Shown one piece after another: positions 1 to 7,230 of a stretch of DNA of 64,000 nucleotides; the first letter of the stretch is position 1; each line of letters begins with the position of its first letter. The translations under genes were made by a program, and so were the position numbers. Source of the stretch: Candidatus Methanorbis basalitermitum (lineage in GTDB: Archaea; Halobacteriota; Methanomicrobia; Methanomicrobiales; Methanocorpusculaceae); the NCBI GenBank assembly GCA_031287415.1, contig JAITSY010000019.1:55871-119870 (forward strand), given 5' to 3'. The notes under the pieces are model-generated. The model was not told the DNA's origin. It worked only from the letters and a program-made list of their open reading frames with translations, and did not search any database.

Positions 1-228
1 GTTCTGACCGTCCCCATCTTTTTTTGGCTGATTGAGCACATTCCCAAAGATCCGGTCACTATAGCAACTGCAGATCTCAGCAACGCCATAATCATTCCAT
101 TTGCAGGTCTCTCCAGTTATTCTAACGTTTTTTTCGGATTTTTCCCTCTCTGGATTCTCTGGTACATGCTTTGTTCCCTTACTGTCAGTCAGGTGATCAG
201 AAAAACCCTCAACATTGGAGGCCTGTAA
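1..228 (+). CDS. DUF106-type archaeal integral membrane protein, 3' end only
   Basis: The open frame enters from the left edge and ends with TAA at 226-228, giving the last 75 residues of a membrane protein. Two hydrophobic stretches are visible: one at the very start (LTVPIFFWL) and one around FFGFFPLWILWYML, followed by a short tail ending in NIGGL. The stop lies 3 bp before cmk. In archaea a DUF106 protein (EMC3/YidC/TMCO1-like superfamily) often precedes cmk, and the fold and length of this tail fit that family. The assignment leans on gene order as much as on sequence, because only the C-terminus is visible. Confidence 0.6.
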   Translation, partial: VLTVPIFFWLIEHIPKDPVTIATADLSNAIIIPFAGLSSYSNVFFGFFPLWILWYMLCSLTVSQVIRKTLNIGGL

Positions 229-231
229 GCG

Positions 232-774
232 ATGCGTATCACGATCAGCGGATCTCCTGGTTCGGGCACCACTTCACTCGGGAAAATCCTCGCTGAGAGA
301 CATAATTTCCGTTATCTCTCTGCAGGTGAGGTTTTCCGCAGCCTTGCTAAAGAACAGGGAATGGATCTTGCTGCTTTTGGCAAATTTGCTGAGGAAAATC
401 CAAAGATCGATGTTCAGATCGACGCCGGGCAGAAGGAGATTGGCGAGGCAGATGACAATATTGTTCTGGAAGGGCGTCTTGCCGGCTGGATGGTCGAAAA
501 CGCTGATCTGAAAATATTGCTCTATGCATCTCCCGACTGCCGGTCCGAACGCATTGCGGAACGGGAGAACCTCACACCCGAAGAAGCCTATTCTGCAACC
601 GTTAAACGCGAAGCATGTGAAGCAGCACGATACATGGAATACTATGAGATCGACATCGCAGACCCTTCCCCCTATGATCTCATCATCAACTCTGAGACCT
701 TCAATCAGGAAGAGGTCATTACCATTACGGAATCTGCCATGGCAATTGTCTCCACAAAACAAAAAGAACAGTAA
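232..774 (+). CDS. cmk: Archaeal cytidylate kinase
   Basis: 180 residues, the normal length for archaeal Cmk, which phosphorylates CMP and dCMP with ATP in pyrimidine salvage. The P-loop GSPGSGTTS is at residues 7-15 and the NMP-binding segment (LSAGEVFR) follows at about 29-36. An LLYASPDCRSERIAERE stretch fits the lid region. The ATG is only 3 bp after the preceding membrane-protein stop, so the two are probably cotranscribed. In many archaea this operon continues with a pseudouridine synthase; here it is followed by an insertion-sequence remnant, which may mark where the ancestral order was broken. Confidence 0.93.
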   Translation: MRITISGSPGSGTTSLGKILAERHNFRYLSAGEVFRSLAKEQGMDLAAFGKFAEENPKIDVQIDAGQKEIGEADDNIVLEGRLAGWMVENADLKILLYASPDCRSERIAERENLTPEEAYSATVKREACEAARYMEYYEIDIADPSPYDLIINSETFNQEEVITITESAMAIVSTKQKEQ

Positions 775-878
775 ATATTATACCGGACTTACCAATTTTG
801 ATAGTAATATATATAATATCGGATTGACACCTTAAAACGCTAATAATAGATACATTTGAAGTTCAATATTAATGGAGA

Positions 879-1791
879 ATATTATACAAAGAATTTGAGG
901 CAATGTTTCCCACGGATGAAGATGCAATTAACCACTTCATCGATATCCCATACCCGGATGGCATTGTATGCCCACATTGCAGTGCAACGAAGAAGGTGTA
1001 CCGCAGGAAAGGTAAACCCCAAAGATCTTCGTATGCATGAATTGCAAAAATACGTTTTTGGTGTTTAAAGGCACCATTTGAAGACTCGCAAACATCAATG
1101 AAAATGTGGTTTTACGCTATTAATGCGATGTTGAACGGAAAGAAGAGGATTTCCAACAGGCAGTTACAAAGAGAGACCGATGTCAGATATAAATGTTCTT
1201 GGAGAATGCTAAATCGAATCCGTACGGCTATGGGGAATGAACAAAAGAGAGAGATGTTTGAGGCTATCGTAGAGGTAGATGAAACATATGTGGGTGGAAA
1301 ACCATCCATAGACAAAGATAAGAAAAGAAAGCGAGGAAGAGGGACGATGAAAATTCCCGTAGTTGGTGTAAAGGAGCGTTCTTCGGGGCGTATGCGCGCT
1401 GTGGTAGCTAAGAAAGACAGTCAGAATAAAACGTTGACCGGTCGACAACTGATTGGGATAATTCGGCAGGCGTGCAAAGCAAAGACTACGGTTATCGCTG
1501 ACGAGTTTCCAGGATATAGAATTCTTGATAAACATAAGGAGTGTGCCCATCTGTAGGTGAATCACTCATTAGGGCAGTACAGCGATCACAAGAAAACACA
1601 CACCAATGGTATAGAATCTGTATGGGCACTAATAAAAAAGGCGTTTATGGAGTGTATCACTACATTTCAGTGAAGTATATGAAGAAGTATATTGAGGAGT
1701 TCTGCTTTTGACTAATAATAGGGAAAACGGGGGTGTATTTGATACGCTGTTAAGACAATGTATCCTGACTCAGATATCATCTGCATTTTAG
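879..1791 (+). pseudogene. Degenerate IS1595-type (ISXO2-like) transposase
   Basis: The N-terminus reads LYKEFEAMFPTDEDAINHF, closely like the transposase beginning at 63941, but the start codon is ATA instead of ATG. A zinc-ribbon pair (CPHC, then CMNC) follows and needs a frameshift near 1025 to be read. A second shift near 1075 returns to the frame of a 152-residue segment starting MKMWFYAINAML and holding the DDE-type EVDETYVGGKP motif. After a stop at 1556 the HTNGIESVWALIKKAF segment continues, and a last shift leads to NNRENGGVFDTLLRQ, ending with TAG at 1789-1791. With at least three frameshifts and a lost start this copy is dead. Confidence 0.85.
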
Positions 1792-1985
1792 ATGTTAAAG
1801 AATAGCGATTGGAATAATTTTAAAAACAAATCATCTCATTCATTTATAACTCTTCCAAATGCATGCAATGCAATATTATATATGATGTTATTTTAATTGT
1901 GACACGATTAAATTCCTTGATTGGTTTGAATAATTTAAAAAGGCTAAATTCTAGCTTATTTCACTAATACTGATATCACTATATC

Positions 1986-2020
1986 ATCACACGGAAACGC
2001 ACGCGGTGTTTCCGTGTGAT
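1986..2020. other. Strong hairpin (13-bp perfect inverted repeat)
   Basis: ATCACACGGAAAC at 1986-1998 is perfectly complementary to GTTTCCGTGTGAT at 2008-2020, with a 9-base loop. It stands in a gene-free AT-rich stretch (1792-2239) between the transposase remnant and the 3' end of the double fdhD gene. No other feature was seen in that stretch. It could serve as a transcript end for the leftward gene or be the relic of a mobile element end. Confidence 0.6.
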
Positions 2021-2239
2021 AAATTGTGTGTTCTTATTTCACTCAGTATTTAGAATGCAGTTCTCAGGATACATTTACCAATGAACTTAAACTCACGGAG
2101 CAACTCGCGTTCATCGTGATGATAGTCCATTGTGTGTTCAATCGTGCGCTTGCTTAATCCCGCATGGGGATCATCAGTCTTTGCTGCGTTCACCCATGCA
2201 ATACTGTCTGCGCAGTCAAGCTGCGCTGCCGCTTCTGGT

Positions 2240-3751
2240 TCAGGGGTTGCGGCTCCAGCGAACTCTCTCCGGATGCGTGTACGCCGTGAACCGTGGTTGC
2301 CGAGCAAAACATATCAACGTCACTCCGCAGTTTTTAGCAATTTCAATACCCGCAGTTGTCGCCGCCGCCCGCGAGACGACGATAGGAACACCCGCATTCG
2401 CCGCCTTGGTCACCATACCTGCGGGCTGCCTGCCAGTACTGCCAATAATACACTCTTCTGGCAAAAAACCGTTCAGAATCATATAGCCGACGGCCTTGTC
2501 CACTGCATTATGCCTGCCGATATCGGACGCGAGGAACACCACCTTGTGATTGTGGAACAGTACTGCACAATGCAGCCCGCCGGTAGCATCCCACACCTCG
2601 GCGTTGATAGCCTCACGAATGACGAAGACCTCCTCGGGCGTGATGCTACCTTTCGCTGCCGCCCGGCCCTGCGGTGCAAACGGGGCGAACCCCCCGGCAG
2701 ACTCCATACCACCGGCCGCACAGACTGTGCAGCTCGCCTCTACGAAAACCGAAGACCCGTCAGCCGTCACGGATGTAAGATCGGCTGCATTACGGACAAG
2801 ACCAGCCCCCACAAAAAATCCTGCGGCAAACTCCCGGAGATGTTCGCGGCTCGCCACCGTTTTGATAAACTCACTGCCGTTCAGATACAAAGTTACCAGA
2901 TCCTCGGCAACCGCCGCGTCCTCAACCGCCGCCACTTTTCCATCGCAATAACGGAGCCCTCGCAGAGGAGCTGCAAGTACGCCGCAGTTCTGGGCAGGTT
3001 CCGGCTCCCCGACCACATGGTTCAGACCGATGATATGTTCGGGATGGGTGTACACCGTGAACCCTCTCTCGCCGGCAAACCCGATCAGCGTAACACCCGC
3101 GGCCTCTGCCAGTCCAGCTCCCTTCTTGGTCACTGCTGCCCGGGCGACAATGATCGGAACACCCGCGTTTACCACTTTTGTCACCATCCCTGCCGGCTGC
3201 CGACCGGTACTGCCTATCATACATTCCTCAGGAGGAACGTGATGGAGCATCATGTATCCGATCACTTTGTCAACCGCGTTGTGCCTGCCAATGTCGCTTG
3301 CCGTAGCAATACATCGGTGATTGTGCCATAGTGCCGCACAATGCAGCCCGCCGGTTTTCTCCCAGACCTCTGCGTTCAGGGCTTTGCGGAGGGCAAAGAT
3401 CTCCTCCGGTGAAACCGCGGTGCCTTCCGCAGCGATCTGCCGACCAGCCTTTGCCGGAGCAAATCCCGAGGGGGCAATCTCACTCTTGAGAACAGCATCC
3501 ACAAAAACATCCGTATTTTCAACACGCACCGAAAGATTTTTCTCCGCAATTCCTGCCGCAATAAAAAATCCAGTTCCAAGTTCGGTGAGCATGTCACAGT
3601 TTGTAATGATTTTGAGATACTCCTTACCGTTGAGGTGCAGCGTGACAATATCCTCACGAACCACCGCATCATCTATCTCAACAATGTCTCCATCCTGATA
3701 CCGGTAGCCATGGCAGAATGTAATAAGGTTCTCGTTCATTTCCGTCCCCAC
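2240..3751 (-). CDS. fdhD: Tandem double FdhD protein (sulfur transfer to formate dehydrogenase)
   Basis: 503 residues made of two complete FdhD domains in one frame (about 1-245 and 250-503); a usual FdhD has 250-280. Both copies carry TGGLHCA (133-139 and 390-396), SDIGRHNAVDK (the GRHNAVDK core at 155-162 and 412-419) and STGRQPAGMVTK. FdhD moves sulfur from a cysteine desulfurase to the molybdenum or tungsten cofactor of formate dehydrogenase. The loop that in E. coli FdhD carries the active CxxC reads CTVC (341-344) in the second copy, while the first copy is shorter there and has no cysteine. The start is GTG at 3751; an ATG four codons in (3739) has a GGGGA stretch upstream and is a good alternative. 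Divergent from ycaO. Confidence 0.88.
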   Translation of the reverse strand: MGTEMNENLITFCHGYRYQDGDIVEIDDAVVREDIVTLHLNGKEYLKIITNCDMLTELGTGFFIAAGIAEKNLSVRVENTDVFVDAVLKSEIAPSGFAPAKAGRQIAAEGTAVSPEEIFALRKALNAEVWEKTGGLHCAALWHNHRCIATASDIGRHNAVDKVIGYMMLHHVPPEECMIGSTGRQPAGMVTKVVNAGVPIIVARAAVTKKGAGLAEAAGVTLIGFAGERGFTVYTHPEHIIGLNHVVGEPEPAQNCGVLAAPLRGLRYCDGKVAAVEDAAVAEDLVTLYLNGSEFIKTVASREHLREFAAGFFVGAGLVRNAADLTSVTADGSSVFVEASCTVCAAGGMESAGGFAPFAPQGRAAAKGSITPEEVFVIREAINAEVWDATGGLHCAVLFHNHKVVFLASDIGRHNAVDKAVGYMILNGFLPEECIIGSTGRQPAGMVTKAANAGVPIVVSRAAATTAGIEIAKNCGVTLICFARQPRFTAYTHPERVRWSRNP

Positions 3752-3757
3752 ATATCA

Positions 3758-3807
3758 CAGTGTGAATGTTTATCTGTTCACATAGATAACATATAATACT
3801 ATGTGAA
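3758..3807. promoter_or_regulatory. Divergent fdhD/ycaO promoter region with inverted repeat
   Basis: TTCACATAG at 3777-3785 is a perfect 9-bp inverted repeat of CTATGTGAA at 3799-3807, with a 13-base AT-rich spacer containing ATATAATA, a plausible TATA box. A third half site, CAGTGTGAA, lies at 3758-3766. This arrangement fits an operator controlling one or both divergent genes; the regulator is unknown. Confidence 0.5.
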
Positions 3808-3846
3808 TGCTGTTAGCGAAAGCCTCAATAGCGTTCCCGCACGAGT

Positions 3847-5073
3847 ATGAATATAATGATAAGGCTCCGGTCGTCTCCCAAAATCTACTGCAGCCAGACA
3901 GAGCGAAGTAAAACTCCTGAGGATACGCTTGCGTTCGTCAAACAACTGACGCAGACTGCGGGCATCACCCGTGTGGCCGATATCACCGATCTTGATCGGA
4001 TAAAAATCCCTGTCTACTCCTGTATCCGTCCGACCGCAGCAGATGGAGCTATCTCTGTATACAACGGCAAAGGCGGGACTGAGGTGGAAGCACGGGTTGC
4101 AGGCATCATGGAAGGAATCGAGCGCTACTCGGCAGAGGCAGTGCCCCACAATCTTTCGCTGGTCTCCTATGCTGCAATCGCCCGTGTGGAAAACGCGATT
4201 GACCCCGTTGATCTGATCCTTCCTCAAAGGGCCGATCCCAAGATGGAGCTGCCGTGGATGGATACATGGGACATCGCAAACAACTGTCCCTCCAAGGTTC
4301 CTCTGTGTGCAGTGATTCACCCAAACCCCCAGTATCTGCCGTCGCTGTTCCGTTCCAGTTCAAATGGCATTGCCTCAGGCAACACTATGGAAGAGGCAAT
4401 CTTCTATGCACTGACCGAGGTGATCGAACGCGACTCCTGGTCACTTGCGGAGGCAGCACGAGACACGGGACCGGCAATTACCAACCTCACTGGAGCTGCC
4501 GCCAAGATGCTTGCCAAGTTCACCAAGGCAGGCATTGAGGTAACGTTGAAAGATATCACCTCAGATATCGGAATTCCGACAGTTGCTGCGGTTGCGGATG
4601 ACGTGCTGCTTCAGGATCCGCGGCTGCTAACAATTGGTATGGGGACACACACAAATCCGGAAATTGCGGTGATTCGTGCGTTATCCGAGGCTGCCCAGAG
4701 CCGGGCGACACAGATTCACGGTGCCCGCGAGGATGCAACGATTGCGGCGTTTCGCGAAGTCATGGGCTACGATCGGGTAAAACGGATGAACGCTTACTGG
4801 TTCCGCGTGGAAAAGACAAAGGCTTTCTCCGAAATTGCCGGATGTGCCACACCAGACTTTAGAACCGACATTTTTGCGATTATCGACCAGCTGAAGGCTG
4901 CCGGCCTTGAACGGGTGCTGATCACTGATCTCACCGATTCGGAGCTTGGCGTGCCGGTAGTTCGTGTGATTGTGCCAGGTCTTGAATGCTTTACGATTGA
5001 CAATGAACGCAGAGGAAAGAGGTGCATTAATGCCGAACACCGTCGTCTTCATCGGTCCAAGCCTTCCACTTGA
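3847..5073 (+). CDS. ycaO: YcaO-family cyclodehydratase (candidate McrA thioglycine synthesis)
   Basis: 408 residues. YcaO enzymes use ATP to activate a backbone amide; with TfuA they are needed in methanogens for the thioglycine in McrA. ATP-binding YcaO motifs are visible: YNGKGGTEVEARVAG followed by EGIERYSAE (about 72-97), and ASGNTMEEAIFYALTEVIER (about 176-195). The 3' end overlaps tfuA by 44 bp, so translation is probably coupled. No convincing ribosome binding site precedes the ATG at 3847; an ATG at 3856 is possible. The tfuA partner makes the McrA role more likely than a natural-product role. The modified protein, McrA, is encoded in this same window at 61947. Confidence 0.87.
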   Translation: MNIMIRLRSSPKIYCSQTERSKTPEDTLAFVKQLTQTAGITRVADITDLDRIKIPVYSCIRPTAADGAISVYNGKGGTEVEARVAGIMEGIERYSAEAVPHNLSLVSYAAIARVENAIDPVDLILPQRADPKMELPWMDTWDIANNCPSKVPLCAVIHPNPQYLPSLFRSSSNGIASGNTMEEAIFYALTEVIERDSWSLAEAARDTGPAITNLTGAAAKMLAKFTKAGIEVTLKDITSDIGIPTVAAVADDVLLQDPRLLTIGMGTHTNPEIAVIRALSEAAQSRATQIHGAREDATIAAFREVMGYDRVKRMNAYWFRVEKTKAFSEIAGCATPDFRTDIFAIIDQLKAAGLERVLITDLTDSELGVPVVRVIVPGLECFTIDNERRGKRCINAEHRRLHRSKPST

Positions 5074-5668
5074 GGAGGCAAAGAAAATTCTGCCGACAGC
5101 AGAGTTCCTGCCGCCGGCAACGCGCGGAGATTTAACCAACGCAGTTGCAGCCGGGGCAAAGACAATTGCCCTAATTGACGGGGTGTTCTTTCAGGACCGA
5201 GCGGTTGGTCACCGAGAGATTCTTGCAGCAGTCAGGTCAGGTGTTTCGGTGTTTGGATCGTCCTCGATGGGGGCGCTCCGGGCATCCGAGATGGACACGC
5301 TCGGTATGACTGGTGTTGGCGAGATTTATCACTGGTACAAAGATGGAAAGATCATTGCCGACGATGAGGTGGGGCTTGTGTATGATTCAGTGACGCATAC
5401 TGCTCTTTCCGAGCCGATGGTAAACATCCGGGCAAGTTTTGCCGCGGCAAAAGCCGCTGGGGTTCTTGATGAGGCAGACGAAACAAAACTGCTTTGCGCC
5501 TGCAAAGCGATCTATTACCCGGACCGCACCTATCGGCGGGTGATCCGCGAGGCAAGTATCACTAAAGAGAAGAAGTCGGCGCTTGCCGCATGGCTGGAGA
5601 CGAATGCCGTGGATCAAAAGCGTCTGGATGCAGTAGAGTGCCTGACATGTGTGAGGGATGCCCTATGA
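5030..5668 (+). CDS. tfuA: TfuA-like protein, partner of YcaO
   Basis: 212 residues. The TfuA core is clear: ALIDGVFFQ (about 47-55), the HREIL segment and FGSSSMGALRASEM (about 75-88), then GVGEIYHWYKDGKI. TfuA proteins accompany YcaO in thioamide formation and are thought to help deliver sulfur. I chose the ATG at 5030 because a GAGG/GGTG stretch lies just upstream; the open frame extends further back, but only into ycaO. The stop overlaps the next start (ATGA), which ties this gene tightly to the E1-like gene downstream. Confidence 0.87.
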   Translation: MPNTVVFIGPSLPLEEAKKILPTAEFLPPATRGDLTNAVAAGAKTIALIDGVFFQDRAVGHREILAAVRSGVSVFGSSSMGALRASEMDTLGMTGVGEIYHWYKDGKIIADDEVGLVYDSVTHTALSEPMVNIRASFAAAKAAGVLDEADETKLLCACKAIYYPDRTYRRVIREASITKEKKSALAAWLETNAVDQKRLDAVECLTCVRDAL

Positions 5669-6399
5669 GCAGCCGCTACGTTCGGCAAATTCCGATCATC
5701 GGCGCAGACGGCCAGAAGAAACTCTCCGAGGCAACAGTGTTTCTCGCCGGTGCAGGGGGCCTCGGATCGCCGGCTGCCTTCTATCTGGCTGCGGCAGGCA
5801 TCGGCCATATCCGCATTGCCGACGTCGATGTGGTGGAGGAGACGAACCTCAACCGCCAGATTCTGCACCGGTCAGACCGCATCGGGATGCAGAAAGCGGC
5901 ATCCGCAAAGCTGACGCTTGAGGCGTTCAACCCCGAGACAGAAGTGACGGCTTTTACCTCGTTTATCGATGAAGAGACAGCTCCACTTCTAATCGGGGAC
6001 GCGGACATCATTGTGGATGCGATGGACAACTTCGCGGCACGCTATGTACTGAATAAAATGTCTCAAATGCTTGAAATCCCAATGATGCACGGGGGGGTTG
6101 CCGGTCTTTCAGGCCAGGCAGCCCTGATCATTCCAGGAAAAACGGCATGTCTCTCCTGCATTTTCCCGGATGCGATGACAACAACTGGTACTCCCATCAT
6201 CGGTGTTACGGCAGCCATCATCGGAACGATTGAAGCGCAGGAGACGATCAAATACCTTGCAGGGACTGGCGAAACACTCGCCGGAAAACTTCTGCTCTGG
6301 GATGGGGCGGTGAACAAAATCGAGGTTTTCACGGTGAAAAAAAATCGTCACTGCCCAGTCTGTGCAGGAACAAAGCAGGATGAGGAACAGCATGAGTGA
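5665..6399 (+). CDS. E1-like adenylyltransferase (MoeB/ThiF family)
   Basis: 244 residues. The family activates the C-terminal glycine of a ubiquitin-like sulfur carrier by adenylation. Visible features are the nucleotide loop GAGGLGS (29-35), the ADVDVVEETNLNRQ segment (52-65) and two zinc CxxC pairs (C162/C165 and C230/C233). No cysteine lies between the two zinc pairs, so a transthiolating cysteine of the usual ThiF/Uba4 kind is absent; this suggests adenylation only, as in MoeB. The start overlaps the tfuA stop and the 3' end overlaps the next gene, a MoaD-like protein that is its natural substrate. It may feed molybdopterin synthase, the YcaO/TfuA pair, or both. Confidence 0.9.
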   Translation: MSSRYVRQIPIIGADGQKKLSEATVFLAGAGGLGSPAAFYLAAAGIGHIRIADVDVVEETNLNRQILHRSDRIGMQKAASAKLTLEAFNPETEVTAFTSFIDEETAPLLIGDADIIVDAMDNFAARYVLNKMSQMLEIPMMHGGVAGLSGQAALIIPGKTACLSCIFPDAMTTTGTPIIGVTAAIIGTIEAQETIKYLAGTGETLAGKLLLWDGAVNKIEVFTVKKNRHCPVCAGTKQDEEQHE

Positions 6400-6670
6400 G
6401 ATAACGATACGGGCATTTGCAGGATTTCGTGAGCGATTCGGCGAAAAAAATACCGTTTTTGTGGAGACCGGTACAACGGTCCTGTCAGTTCTGGAAAGGT
6501 TTGCAGAGAACATTCCCGCAGCGCACGAAGAGCTGTTTATGGACGGTAAACTTCGTAGCCACGTGATCCTGATGTACAACCGCGAGCGAATTGATGCCAA
6601 AGAAACGGAGGAGACCGCCGTCTGCGATGGGGATGAGATCGTACTCTACCCACCAGTTTCGGGAGGATAA
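6392..6670 (+). CDS. MoaD/ThiS-like ubiquitin-fold sulfur carrier
   Basis: 92 residues ending in VSGG, the di-glycine end that is adenylated by an E1-like enzyme and then thiocarboxylated. The body fits the small beta-grasp fold: an ITIRAFAGFRERFG first strand, a central TTVLSVLERFAE helix and a final DEIVLYPPVSGG strand. The start ATG at 6392 overlaps the E1 gene stop. With moaE next it is best read as the small subunit of molybdopterin synthase, but its place behind ycaO-tfuA leaves open that it supplies sulfur for McrA thioamidation. Confidence 0.85.
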   Translation: MSEITIRAFAGFRERFGEKNTVFVETGTTVLSVLERFAENIPAAHEELFMDGKLRSHVILMYNRERIDAKETEETAVCDGDEIVLYPPVSGG

Positions 6671-6675
6671 CACTA

Positions 6676-7068
6676 ATGGTTCTGTCAGTACAGAAAGATG
6701 ACATTGATTATCGGTGCACTGATAGTTGACTCGCGGACGGGGCGCAGCTGGTGTTCATCGGGTGCGTCCATGACGATGGTATGGATGCTCTGAAGATCGA
6801 GTCATTTGTGCCAATCGCGGAAAAGGATTGTGCAGAGATTGCCGCAGAAGCAAAAGAAAAATTCCACTTGAACTCGGTGGATATTGTGCACCGGTACGGC
6901 CGCCTCGTTCTTGGCGAGACGATTGTGGTGATCATTGTGGGCGCAGGTCACCGATCCGAGGCCTACGCTGGGTCGCGTCATATCATTGAGCGGCTCAAAA
7001 AACAGGTGCTAATTTGGAAGCAGGAGATTACCAGCGACAAGAACGGCGCATGGGTACACAGTGCATGA
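6676..7068 (+). pseudogene. moaE: moaE, molybdopterin synthase large subunit, with disrupted 5' end
   Basis: From 6751 a 105-residue MoaE body is intact: FIGCVHDDGMDALKIES, the HRYGRLVLGE segment, the HRSEAYAG box and the catalytic-type KKQVLIWK. The expected first 30 or so residues are not readable. ATG at 6676 gives MVLSVQKDDID and then meets TGA at 6727-6729, while a shifted frame gives IIGALIVDSRTGRS, the normal MoaE N-terminal region. Two compensating shifts (near 6709 and near 6747) would restore a full protein. Either the gene is newly broken, or it is started at the GTG at 6751 as a shortened form, or the sequence has errors here. It would partner the MoaD-like protein just upstream. 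Confidence 0.7.
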
Positions 7069-7084
7069 GGACCAGTAAGGCAGC

Positions 7085-7137
7085 GTTGCACGTGTTCCAC
7101 GTGCAACCACTGCACACCTCTATCTGAGGTGTGCAGC
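7085..7137. repeat. Repeat family A, twin-hairpin form
   Basis: Two consecutive perfect hairpins: GTTGCACGTG/CACGTGCAAC (7085-7094 and 7098-7107, 3-base loop) and CTGCACACCTC/GAGGTGTGCAG (7110-7120 and 7126-7136, loop TATCT). The second is a symmetrical version of the CCTCTATCAGAGG module that closes most family A copies. It lies between moaE and uvrB. Confidence 0.75.
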
Positions 7138-7230
7138 TCGCCAAACAATCAGCAGCCCCAATATGCATTCCCCGCGCCTGCTGCATCCCACATACTAATA
7201 CATTTCTGCACCAACATCACTAACTAATAG

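Noticed and set aside
2050..2307. Minus-strand frame of 85 codons overlapping the 3' end of the double fdhD gene
   Set aside because: It overlaps fdhD in another frame and its protein shows no family; likely a shadow that runs on by chance into the gap.
2132..3331. 399-codon plus-strand frame opposite fdhD
   Set aside because: It is the antisense of a well-supported gene; its protein is low in hydrophobic order and rich in Arg, Cys and His as expected for a shadow.
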